A stretch of DNA of 64,000 bases from Rubrobacter taiwanensis (GTDB lineage Bacteria; Actinomycetota; Rubrobacteria; Rubrobacterales; Rubrobacteraceae): assembly GCF_004337705.1 (NCBI RefSeq), contig NZ_SKBU01000006.1:62001-126000 (forward strand), given 5' to 3'. The position numbers and the translations under genes were made by a program. Shown here piece by piece: positions 10,550-18,548 of this stretch (position 1 is its first letter; every line of letters starts with the position of its first letter). The notes below the pieces were generated by a model. It saw nothing but the letters and a program-made list of their open reading frames with translations. It made no database searches and was not told the origin of the DNA.

Positions 10550-10736
10550 TACCCCTCCCCGAGCTTTATCGGATCAAGAAATAACCGAGCGCTGTAGCTG
10601 AACGCCCCGCCCCCGCCAACACCCAGCATCGCCCAAACCGCACTTAACGCCAAGCAAGCCTCCTCTCCCCAAACACAATCCGAGAGGATCCAGCACATTA
10701 CCCCCAGTAACCCAACTCCCGGATTTGTTGTGTGCA

Positions 10737-10749
10737 GTATACAGAATAC
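10737..10749. promoter_or_regulatory. Candidate GntR operator (site A) upstream of the GntP permease
   Basis: GTATACAGAATAC matches the palindromic word GTATACAGTATAC at 12 of 13 positions. It lies in the 276-bp gap between the GlcD stop and the permease start. Two more copies stand at 14955-14967 and 25451-25463, each beside an FCD-type GntR gene. Repetition at three promoters inside one catabolic island is the evidence; binding is inferred. The rest of 10550-10825 shows nothing else recognisable. Confidence 0.6.
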
Positions 10750-10825
10750 TTACACTGGTGCAACATCTCTGTTGTGTATTTCTTCTGACCTTCGCTGGCG
10801 GACGTTCGGTTTACTTGGCGATCTG

Positions 10826-12313
10826 TCAGTTCGGGAAGAGCTTAGCCGGGTTCATGATACCCTTCGGGTCCAGGGCTTCTTTGATCTGCCGCATCGCCTC
10901 CAGGGCGAGGCCGTGCTCGTGCCGCATATATGGAGAGCGAACTGCCCCCACGCCGTGCTCGCCGGTGATCGTACCGTTCATCCTGAGTGCGAGGGCGTGG
11001 ATTTCGTCTGCCACCTGCAGAACACGCCGGATCTCATCCGGGTTGCTTGCGTCTATAAGGTGGCCGGGATGAAGATTACCGCCGGCGATGTGTCCATAGG
11101 TGGCGATAGGGATCCGATAACGCTTCCCTATCTCCTGTATTTCGCGTAGGGTCTCAGGGATGCGGGAGACCGGCACGCAGATATCTTCACCGCAATAAGC
11201 GCGGTTCGAGCCGGGCCGCAGAGCCCCTATCGCGGCGCCTACGAGCGAACGTGCTTCCCACAGCGCTGCGATCCTCTGCGGCTCATCCGACCACTCGACC
11301 TTGTGGGCCAGGGGCCGCACAACCCCGGCGACCTTCTCCGCATCCCAGCGCACGCCCGGTGGGTTGCCGTCCACCTCGAAGAGGAGCATGGCTTCAACTG
11401 GAGGCAGATCCATGCCGGGTCGGTAGCGGTTGATCGCCCGGATACAGCGTTCGTCGAGAATCTCGATCGCCGAGGGACTCACCCCTGCAGCGAACGTTTC
11501 CTGCACGGCTCGACCTGCGCTCTCCAGATCATCGAACAGCGCCGTCACGATAGCTCGGGCCGGCGGAATCGGCATTAGCTTGAGCCGCAGCCGGGTAATG
11601 ATCCCCAGCGTCCCTTCTGCACCGACAAACAGCTTGGTAAGCTCCAGCCCGGCCGAAGACTGCTTGGCCCGCGAACCAGCCGAACCGGTCTCGATCAAAC
11701 TGCCGTCGGGCAGCACGACGTCGAGTCCGAGAACCCAGGCCCCCGTCGGTCCGTACTTAACCGCACGCATCCCGGCCGCGTTAGTCGAGGCCATGCCACC
11801 GACGGTGGCCATCTTAGTGGAGCCCGGGTCAGGGGGAAATAGAATTCCCCGGGGCTTAAGGGCCGCGTTCAGCTGAGCGTGAACCACACCCGGCTCGCAG
11901 AAGACCTGCAGATTAGGCTCATCTACCTCCAGTATGCGGTTCATCGCATTGAGCGAGAGGATAATTCCTCCTTTAAACGCCACCGCACCCGCCGCCTGTC
12001 CGCTTGCTGCGCCCCGCGGTGTCACGGGAATGCCCCTTTCGTGAGCGTAACGCACGAGAGCCTGAATGTCTTCTTTCGAACCAGCTATTACGGCCACTTC
12101 GGGTGGCCTTGGATTGAGTTGGGTCTCGAAAGATGCGTCATAAGCAAAGGTTTGCAACTCACCCGGTTCATCGACCACCTGGCTCTCACTCAGCAGCCGG
12201 CGTAGATCTCGCGCCACAGCACCAGTACGTGTCGAAAACGGTCCGCCACTCTCTAATGGAGCAACTTCTTGAGTACCGGCGCTTCGTCGGTGCTCCCTCC
12301 TGAAGATTCGCAT
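10826..12313 (-). CDS. glcD: FAD-linked glycolate/D-lactate oxidase subunit (GlcD-like)
   Basis: A 495-residue FAD-binding (PCMH/VAO-type) oxidoreductase oxidising a 2-hydroxy acid such as glycolate or D-lactate to the 2-oxo acid. Visible are PRGAASGQAAGAVAF, ILSLNAMNRILEVD, PPDPGSTKMATVGGMASTNA (FAD-binding block), FVGAEGTLGIITRLRLKL, and the C-terminal HIAGGNLHPGHL and GTITGEHGVG segments. ATG 12313 lies one base after the stop of glcF, which suggests translational coupling; a longer start inside glcF is possible. The expected GlcE subunit is not present, so the enzyme would be a GlcD/GlcF type with electrons going to the quinone pool. Confidence 0.87.
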   Translation of the reverse strand: MRIFRREHRRSAGTQEVAPLESGGPFSTRTGAVARDLRRLLSESQVVDEPGELQTFAYDASFETQLNPRPPEVAVIAGSKEDIQALVRYAHERGIPVTPRGAASGQAAGAVAFKGGIILSLNAMNRILEVDEPNLQVFCEPGVVHAQLNAALKPRGILFPPDPGSTKMATVGGMASTNAAGMRAVKYGPTGAWVLGLDVVLPDGSLIETGSAGSRAKQSSAGLELTKLFVGAEGTLGIITRLRLKLMPIPPARAIVTALFDDLESAGRAVQETFAAGVSPSAIEILDERCIRAINRYRPGMDLPPVEAMLLFEVDGNPPGVRWDAEKVAGVVRPLAHKVEWSDEPQRIAALWEARSLVGAAIGALRPGSNRAYCGEDICVPVSRIPETLREIQEIGKRYRIPIATYGHIAGGNLHPGHLIDASNPDEIRRVLQVADEIHALALRMNGTITGEHGVGAVRSPYMRHEHGLALEAMRQIKEALDPKGIMNPAKLFPN

Positions 12314-12314
12314 C

Positions 12315-13664
12315 CTAAGCTCGCACTTTCTCCTGGGCATCATCCGGTGCGGTTGCTTCATCGAGCAGCTCAACGATGTGCTTTACCCTCATCCCCCCAT
12401 TCTTGGCTTGGAGTTGTATATAGCAACCAGGATTAGCGGTAACAAGAACATCGGCACCGGTCAAAGAAGCATTCTCCAGCTTACGCTGCCGGAGCTGGCG
12501 TGCCTGCTTCGGGTTGGTCAAGTTGTATACTCCTGCACTCCCGCAACAGAGATCTGACTCCCCCATCTCGCGCAGTTCCAGGCCGGGAATCGCTCGCAAC
12601 AGCTCCCTAGGTTCACGCCGGATCTTCTGCGCATGCGCGAGATGACACGGATCCTGGTAAGTAACCACAAGTTCGAGAGGTCGGTAAAATCTCAGATCCT
12701 GCGGCCGCACAATTTCGACAAGATCTCTAACGCGCGCCGAGAAGGCCTGCGCACGCTCTGCCCATTCAGGATCATCACGAAAATGGTAGCCATAGTGCTT
12801 GAGCATGGCTCCACAGCCGGCTGAGTTAACCACTACCGGTACACCACCCTCTTTCTCGAAGGCCTCGATATTGCGCTTCGCCATCGCCTTCATCCCTTCC
12901 AGGTCTCCCCCGTGCGCGTTGAGGGCTCCGCAACATCCCTGTCCGCCAGTAGCCGAGACCGTCCACCCAGCCCGTCTGCAGACTCGAATGGTCGACCAGT
13001 CGATTCCCGCCAATGCAGTGGACGTTATGCAGCCGACGAAGAGACTAACCGCGCGTCCTCTGGAGCGTTCCCCGGCCGGATAGCGTTGCCCCTGCGGTAT
13101 CACGAAGCCGTCCGGCAGATCTGGTGGCAGAAGCGCCTCAGCTTCTGCGAGTCCCAATAGCCGCAGCATGCCGGAACGCCGCGCCATCCACTGCAGGCCA
13201 GAGCTCTGGTAGAGTCTCAGGGCTCGCACTAGCAGCCGGAAGAAGCGCATATCGGCGAAGATCTTGCGAAAAGCAAGCCACCGCAGTGCCCGTTCACGTC
13301 TAGATCTCCGGTCTCTCAAGTGCGGCTCCACCGCCGACCTGAGCGCAACCTGAATCGGGTCCATGTCCACACCCGCCGGACACACCGCTGTGCAAGCGTC
13401 ACAGACCAAGCAGTTCTGCTCGTGTTCGATCAGGTCGGGGGTGAGCCTTGCTTTATCTTCTACAAGCGCCCGAGCCATAGCCACACGCCCCCGGGGGCTC
13501 TCTGCCTCATGGCCGGAGAGTACATACGTGGGACACGAGGTTAGACAAAGTCCGCAGCGGACACAAGAGAGCATGTTTGCATGCTCTCTCCGCAGCAATC
13601 CTTTTCCCTGGGGGTTGATCTGACTTTCACTACTCCGGGAGTCATAATCTTCGGTCACGATCAC
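12315..13664 (-). CDS. glcF: Glycolate oxidase iron-sulfur subunit (GlcF-like)
   Basis: A 449-residue protein with two N-terminal 4Fe-4S motifs (CVRCGLCLTSCP near residue 34 and CLVCDACTAVCP near residue 85). Two CCG domains follow: GCCGALNAHGG with NSAGCGAMLKHYG, and DPCHLAHAQKIR with DLCCGSAGVYN. This is the architecture of GlcF/LldE-type subunits that pass electrons from the flavin subunit to membrane quinones. The GTG start overlaps the upstream aminotransferase stop by 4 bp, and the next gene (glcD) begins one base after its stop. All three therefore form one operon. Confidence 0.9.
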   Translation of the reverse strand: MIVTEDYDSRSSESQINPQGKGLLRREHANMLSCVRCGLCLTSCPTYVLSGHEAESPRGRVAMARALVEDKARLTPDLIEHEQNCLVCDACTAVCPAGVDMDPIQVALRSAVEPHLRDRRSRRERALRWLAFRKIFADMRFFRLLVRALRLYQSSGLQWMARRSGMLRLLGLAEAEALLPPDLPDGFVIPQGQRYPAGERSRGRAVSLFVGCITSTALAGIDWSTIRVCRRAGWTVSATGGQGCCGALNAHGGDLEGMKAMAKRNIEAFEKEGGVPVVVNSAGCGAMLKHYGYHFRDDPEWAERAQAFSARVRDLVEIVRPQDLRFYRPLELVVTYQDPCHLAHAQKIRREPRELLRAIPGLELREMGESDLCCGSAGVYNLTNPKQARQLRQRKLENASLTGADVLVTANPGCYIQLQAKNGGMRVKHIVELLDEATAPDDAQEKVRA

Positions 13665-14875
13665 ACCGCCGCTCTGTCTTGATCTCCAGCGACTTCTGTC
13701 GGTTTGCGGGTGAAAAGCTGCTGGGCGGCCCTGACACCACTCCCCAACTCAACCGGGACCCCGCTCTCAATAAGCGCCATCTCTACGCCGCCCAGCGTGC
13801 CCAGTACCTCCAGTTCATTTAGAGCTCCCAGGTGACCGATCCTAAATACCCTGCCCTTGATGCGCGAGAGTCCTACTCCCAGAGCGAGGCCGAAGCGCTC
13901 GCGCGCTACACGTATAACTTCATCGCTGTCCGCACCTTCCGGCACCACTACGGCCGTTAAGGTATTGGAGTAGAACTCCGGCTTCTCACAGAGGTTGCGG
14001 AGCCCCCAAGCCTCCACTGCCGCCCGTACCCCTTCAGCCAGAGATCGATGCCGAGCGTAGACGTTGCTCAGCCCTTCCTCTTCGACTAACATTTTCAACG
14101 CCTCGCGCAGCCCGAAGAGCAACAGTGTTGCAGGAGTGTAAGGGAAAAATCCGGCTTCGTTGTCGCGGATGATAGGGCGCCAGTCAAAGAAGTTGCGCGG
14201 AGCCCCACCCTCCGTCCCGCGCTCCAGAGCCCGGGGACTCACGCACAGCAGCGCCAATCCCGGCGGCAGCATGAGCCCCTTCTGGCTACCGGTGAGAGTT
14301 ACATCAGCTCTCCATTCGTCATGTTTGACCTCAATAGACGCGAGAGAGCTGACAGTATCTACTATCAGGAGAGCATCGTGACCGGCAGCGTCTATTGCAT
14401 CCCTGATTGCGCCTACGTCGCTCGTTACACCAGTCGAAGTCTCATTGTGCACTACCAACACCGCCGCATACGGATTCTCCCCATCATCCGCCCGGAGATG
14501 TGCTTCTACCTCTTCCGCCGGCAGCTCCTGTCCCCAGCGTAACGGAACCTCTTCTACATCGTATCCCAAGTTTCTGGCTGTTCGCGCAAATAACTCGCTG
14601 AAATGCCCGTAGTTGAAAGCCAGGATACGCTCGCCGGGCGAGAGCACGTTCACCAGCGCCGCCTCCCATGCCCCCGTTCCCGAAGAAGGATAGATCACGA
14701 CCGTACCCTCGTGCGTACCGAAAACTTCCTTCAGAAGCGGCAAGATCTCCTTCGTCAACTCCGCAAATTCCGGTCCCCGGTGATCTACCACCGGTCGATC
14801 CATAGCTCGCAGAATCCGGTCGGGTACGTTCGTCGGCCCCGGTATCTGTAGGAAATGCCGCCCGCTTATACTCAT
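13661..14875 (-). CDS. Serine/alanine-glyoxylate aminotransferase (class V, PLP)
   Basis: A 404-residue class V aminotransferase. ATG 14875 has GGGAGGAG 4 nt upstream and starts MSISGRHFLQIPGPTNVPDR, the canonical family N-terminus. An earlier start would add non-homologous residues. Further signatures are VVDHRGPEFAEL, YPSSGTGAWEAAL, VVHNETSTGV, IVDTVSSLASIE and TGSQKGLMLPPGLA, where K is the PLP lysine. It converts glyoxylate plus alanine or serine to glycine plus the oxo-acid. It is the first gene of an operon with glcF and glcD, so glycolate would be oxidised to glyoxylate and aminated to glycine. A GntR-type palindrome lies 80 bp upstream. Confidence 0.88.
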   Translation of the reverse strand: MSISGRHFLQIPGPTNVPDRILRAMDRPVVDHRGPEFAELTKEILPLLKEVFGTHEGTVVIYPSSGTGAWEAALVNVLSPGERILAFNYGHFSELFARTARNLGYDVEEVPLRWGQELPAEEVEAHLRADDGENPYAAVLVVHNETSTGVTSDVGAIRDAIDAAGHDALLIVDTVSSLASIEVKHDEWRADVTLTGSQKGLMLPPGLALLCVSPRALERGTEGGAPRNFFDWRPIIRDNEAGFFPYTPATLLLFGLREALKMLVEEEGLSNVYARHRSLAEGVRAAVEAWGLRNLCEKPEFYSNTLTAVVVPEGADSDEVIRVARERFGLALGVGLSRIKGRVFRIGHLGALNELEVLGTLGGVEMALIESGVPVELGSGVRAAQQLFTRKPTEVAGDQDRAAV

Positions 14876-14954
14876 ACACTCCTCCCTGATGCCATCACCA
14901 CCCCCCACCAGGAAGATGGCTTCTCCACAACTCGTAGACACTCAACGAAGTTGT

Positions 14955-14967
14955 GTAGACAGTATAC
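14955..14967. promoter_or_regulatory. Candidate GntR operator (site B), glyoxylate operon / gntR intergenic region
   Basis: GTAGACAGTATAC (12 of 13 match to GTATACAGTATAC) is embedded in a longer dyad, TTGTGTA-N7-TACACAA, at 14951-14971. It lies between the divergent aminotransferase (start 14875) and the FCD-GntR gene (start 15135), where it could control both. The rest of 14876-15134 is AT-richer than its surroundings and shows no other gene. Confidence 0.65.
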
Positions 14968-15134
14968 ACAAATTCAAATAAGAAGTGATTTGGGATCTGA
15001 GCGGGCACGAAGTATAGCGGGGGATATAAAATAGCGGTTAGAGTCGTTCAGTATCGTGCCGGTGGGTGGATCGGGAAGACGGGGGTAGTGGTAGTAGTGG
15101 GGTGCTTTGATCCTGAAGGAGAGACACCTAAGTT

Positions 15135-15785
15135 ATGGAGATTCAAAAAGCCCAGCCCCTTTATCAGCAAGTATACCGTCTGCTGCGCCGGAAGATTTTA
15201 AGCGGGGAGCTAGGACCTGGAGAAAGTCTGCTGGAGAACCGCATCGCTCAGGCGTTGAGCATAAGTCGTACGCCCGTGCGGGAGGCTCTACGACAGCTAG
15301 AACGAGAAGGACTGGTGGTAGGAAGGGCAGGAGATCGGGTAGTTGTAAGCCCTACCGAAGAGGAGTTCGTCAATCTATATACTTGTCGGGGAGCGCTTGA
15401 GCGCATCGTAGCCGAGCGGGCAGCCCGATTCGCCACCGAGGACGAGATTCAGACAATGGCTAAAGCTATTGAGGAAGCTCTGATCAAGATCGAAGCCGAG
15501 GACCACGAAGGAGTACTTGAGGCCAACACTCGCTTTCACGACCAGATGGTAGAGAGCGCCCGCATGCCGCAGCTGAAAATGCTAATGGAGACGATTCGGG
15601 CCCAGATCCTCGTCGCCCGGCGCCATGTACTCTCTGACTCCACTGCCGCAGAGCGAGCAATCTGTGAGGAACATGCTGCGCTGCTGAAGGCGATTCGGGA
15701 TCGAGATGCTGAGAGAGCTAGGATCTTGATGGAGGCCCACATGGAGGCCGATGTGGTACGAGGCCTTAACCGCTCCGCCGACTGA
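15135..15785 (+). CDS. FCD-domain GntR-family transcriptional regulator (glyoxylate operon)
   Basis: A 216-residue regulator with an N-terminal winged helix (about residues 8-72: PLYQQVYRLLRRKILSGELG, then SISRTPVREALRQLEREGLV) and a C-terminal FCD effector domain (RGALERIVAERAARF, NTRFHDQMVESARMPQL, EEHAALLKAIRDRDAE). FCD regulators usually sense organic acids through a metal bound by Asp/His residues such as those in TRFHDQM and EEHAAL. It is divergent from the aminotransferase-glcF-glcD operon with a palindromic site between them. A close paralogue sits at 25598-26263. A GAAGGAG box lies about 13 nt before the ATG, a rather long spacing. Confidence 0.9.
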   Translation: MEIQKAQPLYQQVYRLLRRKILSGELGPGESLLENRIAQALSISRTPVREALRQLEREGLVVGRAGDRVVVSPTEEEFVNLYTCRGALERIVAERAARFATEDEIQTMAKAIEEALIKIEAEDHEGVLEANTRFHDQMVESARMPQLKMLMETIRAQILVARRHVLSDSTAAERAICEEHAALLKAIRDRDAERARILMEAHMEADVVRGLNRSAD

Positions 15786-15828
15786 GGATAGAGGACCTCC
15801 GGCCTATACCCGCCACCGAGCTTCGCCC

Positions 15829-16449
15829 TCAAGAGAGCGGCAACATGACAACCGCTCTATAAGCCGGCCGGGCGCACAGACGCTCGTACCAGGCCTCCAG
15901 GTGCGGCATGGCGGGCCTTTCGATGTCAAGGTTGAACCAGCGGTATGCTGTAACACCGAGTGGTATGTCGGCCATGGTAAACGAGGGGCCGCCGACGTAA
16001 TCTCTGTCGGCCAGGTGCGCATCGAGTATGCTCCAGTTCTCGGCCGTCTTACGGATGGCAGCTGTGATCGAGGTTTCGTCCCTGCTTTCAGCAGGCGTAC
16101 GCACCAGACCGATGAAAACCGGCCGGAAGCAGGTCCAAAGAGTGCCCATCTGCCAGTCCATCCACCGGTCTGCGTCGGCCCGCTCCTTGAGGGTCCGCGG
16201 GCACAGAGTGCCCATCCCATGCTTGGCAGCAAGGTACCGCACGATGGCGTTGGACTCCCAGAGCACGAAACCGTCATCAGCGATGGTCGGCACGAGCCCG
16301 TTAGGATTCAGTTGCAGATATTCGGGGTCTCTGTTGCGTCCGAACTTGCCCCCGGCGTCGATGCGCTCGTAGGCGAGCCCCAGCTCTCCGCAACACCACA
16401 GCACTTTCTGCACGTTTATGGAGTTCCTCCGGCCCCAGATCCGCAGCAT
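15829..16449 (-). CDS. Glutathione S-transferase family protein
   Basis: A 206-residue two-domain GST. The N-terminal thioredoxin fold (residues 1-80) shows GRRNSINVQKVLWCCGELGL, NPNGLVPTI (cis-Pro loop) and LWESNAIVRYL (the E-S that binds the gamma-glutamyl moiety). The C-terminal helical domain contains GPSFTMADIPLGV with the N-capping box. It should conjugate or isomerise electrophilic substrates with glutathione in the cytoplasm. It is the last gene behind the TRAP transporter, 35 bp after DctM. Classical GSTs of this kind are proteobacterial in flavour and unexpected in most actinobacteria, which use mycothiol; transfer is likely. Confidence 0.87.
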   Translation of the reverse strand: MLRIWGRRNSINVQKVLWCCGELGLAYERIDAGGKFGRNRDPEYLQLNPNGLVPTIADDGFVLWESNAIVRYLAAKHGMGTLCPRTLKERADADRWMDWQMGTLWTCFRPVFIGLVRTPAESRDETSITAAIRKTAENWSILDAHLADRDYVGGPSFTMADIPLGVTAYRWFNLDIERPAMPHLEAWYERLCARPAYRAVVMLPLS

Positions 16450-16484
16450 TCTCAGCCTCTCTTAACGCTTATCGCCTGCCGCTC

Positions 16485-17855
16485 CTACGGTCCCAGCATC
16501 TGATTCGGCAACCACAGGACCAGATCCGGGAAAAGGATCAGGAGCACTATGCCGACCGCCAGCACTCCCACGTAGGGTATGGAGCCCACGAGGACGTCTC
16601 GTACGGGGATGTTAGGAGCGATGCCCTGCACCACGTACAAGTTGAGTCCAACCGGTGGCGTAATGAGGCCCATCTCCATGTTGAGGGTCATGACCACGCC
16701 GAACCATATCGGGTCGAAGCCGAGCTGCATGATGATCGGGAAGAGAACCGGCATGGTAACGAGGATGATGGCTACGGGCGGGATGAAGAACCCCAGGACC
16801 AGGAACACTATGTTCATTGCCAGGAAGATCAGCCAGCGGTTGACTTCAAGGCCGGCGACCCACTGCGCCAGTTCCTGGGGCACGCCGAGGAAGCTCATTA
16901 CCTGGCCTAGCACCGCGGAGAAGGCGACTATCATCAGGATCATCGTGCTGGTGCGGGTCGTTTCCAGCCCCACTTCCATAACCATTTTGGGAGTCACCGA
17001 ACGGTAGAAGAGAGCGACCAAGACGAAGGCGAACAGAGCACCCACGGCCGCAGCCTCGCTCGGAGTGGCGACGCCGGCGTAAAGAGCGTACAGGATACCG
17101 GCGATCAAGCCAACAAAGGGGATGACCTTGATCAGCATGACGAACCGATGCTTCCAGCTGTAAGCCTCGGCTCCGGCAACAGCGTGCAGGGCTTCGCCGG
17201 TTCCTCGCGTTGCGCCGCCGGCTTCCCGCCGGTCGAAGTCTCCTCTCCTCCTCTGCAACGACATCGCCACCGCAATCCACAGACAGAAGAGGATCGTCAT
17301 CATTATCCCCGGCACGACACCACCCAAGAACAGCCGGCCGATCGACTGTTCGGTGGCTATGCCGTACAGGATCAGGGTGACACTCGGGGGTATCAGTATC
17401 CCGAGCGTTCCACCCGCGACTATGGCCCCCGTCGCGACCGTGTTCGGGTAGCCGCGCTTCGTCATCTCCGGTATGGCTATCTTCCCGATGGCCGCAGAGG
17501 TGGCGGGACTCGAACCGGTCAGAGCGGCGAACAACGAACACGCAACCACGGAGCTCATAGCCAGCCCGCCGCGCAGCCTGCCGACCCACACGTGCGCAGC
17601 CTCGAGCAGATCCCGGCTGGCCTGCGAACGTCCGAAGACGGCACCCATCAGGATGAAGAGCGGGATGGCGAGCAGAGAGAAGCTGTTGAGCGAGTCGAAC
17701 ACGAAGTTGGCGAAATAGCCAAATTGTGCCGGGGTAAGGAAGATCAAGATAGAGATGAGCGCCGTCAGGCCCAGCGCGAAGGCGACCGGTATGCCCAGGG
17801 CCAGCAGGAACAACAGCAGCAGGCCGATGATGGCGCCTATCAATAAACCGCTCAC
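16485..17855 (-). CDS. dctM: TRAP transporter large permease (DctM type)
   Basis: A 456-residue membrane protein with about 12-13 predicted helices. TRAP DctM signatures are visible: LALGIPVAFALGL, IPLFILMGAVFGRS, ALTGSSPATSAAIGKIAIPE, GGTLGILIPPSVTLILYGI, and LNMEMGLITPPVGLNLYVVQ. The GTG start follows GGAGAAGG by 9 nt. With DctP and DctQ it forms a Na+-driven uptake system for a carboxylate-type solute. It has an extra hydrophilic loop near residues 210-240 (RRRGDFDRREAGGATRGTGE), which is somewhat unusual. Confidence 0.92.
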   Translation of the reverse strand: MSGLLIGAIIGLLLLFLLALGIPVAFALGLTALISILIFLTPAQFGYFANFVFDSLNSFSLLAIPLFILMGAVFGRSQASRDLLEAAHVWVGRLRGGLAMSSVVACSLFAALTGSSPATSAAIGKIAIPEMTKRGYPNTVATGAIVAGGTLGILIPPSVTLILYGIATEQSIGRLFLGGVVPGIMMTILFCLWIAVAMSLQRRRGDFDRREAGGATRGTGEALHAVAGAEAYSWKHRFVMLIKVIPFVGLIAGILYALYAGVATPSEAAAVGALFAFVLVALFYRSVTPKMVMEVGLETTRTSTMILMIVAFSAVLGQVMSFLGVPQELAQWVAGLEVNRWLIFLAMNIVFLVLGFFIPPVAIILVTMPVLFPIIMQLGFDPIWFGVVMTLNMEMGLITPPVGLNLYVVQGIAPNIPVRDVLVGSIPYVGVLAVGIVLLILFPDLVLWLPNQMLGP

Positions 17856-17923
17856 TGGTATTTACCTTCTCCTTTGAGGATATGCCGTTGTTTCATCCTC
17901 GCTCTCCACGAGTCCTTAAAGCC

Positions 17924-18487
17924 TCATTCGATGAGCGTCTCGTCCTCGGTTTCGTCCGGCGGCGGGCCGCCAGGCCGCCCGGAGACGAGTCTTTGGAAGA
18001 GTTCGGCCACTATCACCAGGTACTGAAGGGCTATCAGGGTCATGCCCAGCGGCAGGATGAAATACGGGTAAGCCAGCGGAGGGTTCCACGCGGTGCCGGA
18101 GCGCCGGCCCATCTGAACGGCCTCCCACCAAAGCTCGAATCCGATCACGGCTATGATCAAGATAAAGAAGAAGCCGAGGATAGCTGCCACGAACCGCACG
18201 AACAGCTGAACCCTTCCCGGTAGCCGGTTTACGACCACGTCGATCTTCACGTGGTCGCCGTGCTTGAGGCCATAGGCCCCTCCCACGAAGGCGGCGAAGA
18301 TCAGGAAGTAGATGGCCAGCTCGGTCTGCCACACGGTAGATGCGCCGAGCACGTAGCGCAGCAGAACCGCGTAGCAGATCACCAGCATGGAAGCCAGAAT
18401 CAATAAGCTGCTGGCGTAGCCCGCAAGCTCGGAGAGCCAGCCGATAAGCCTGGATAGAAAGGACTCCTGGGTCCCCGATCTATTCAC
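17924..18487 (-). CDS. dctQ: TRAP transporter small permease (DctQ type)
   Basis: GTG 18487 is preceded by GGAGGG with 7-nt spacing and yields 187 residues starting M-N-R-S-G-T-Q-E-S-F. An upstream GTG at 18532 would lie inside the intergenic hairpin and is less likely. Four hydrophobic helices are visible, with the DctQ pattern R-Y-V-L-G-A-S-T-V-W-Q-T-E-L-A and G-L-K-H-G-D-H-V-K-I-D in the first half and Y-P-Y-F-I-L-P-L-G near the last helix. It partners DctM. The C-terminus ends in a short acidic cytoplasmic tail. Confidence 0.9.
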   Translation of the reverse strand: MNRSGTQESFLSRLIGWLSELAGYASSLLILASMLVICYAVLLRYVLGASTVWQTELAIYFLIFAAFVGGAYGLKHGDHVKIDVVVNRLPGRVQLFVRFVAAILGFFFILIIAVIGFELWWEAVQMGRRSGTAWNPPLAYPYFILPLGMTLIALQYLVIVAELFQRLVSGRPGGPPPDETEDETLIE

Positions 18488-18515
18488 ACGAACGCCCTCC
18501 AACGATGTAAGGGAA

Positions 18516-18538
18516 GGGCGGGTGCCCTTCACCCGCCC
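18516..18538 (-). promoter_or_regulatory. Strong intergenic stem-loop between dctP and dctQ
   Basis: GGGCGGGTG-CCCTT-CACCCGCCC forms a 9-bp perfect, nearly all G/C stem. It starts 10 bp behind the dctP stop and lies just ahead of the dctQ start. No T-run follows. Such hairpins between a solute-binding-protein gene and its permease genes commonly act as transcript stabilisers or partial terminators, so that the binding protein is made in excess; that role is inferred here. Confidence 0.6.
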
Positions 18539-18548
18539 CCCAACCCCG

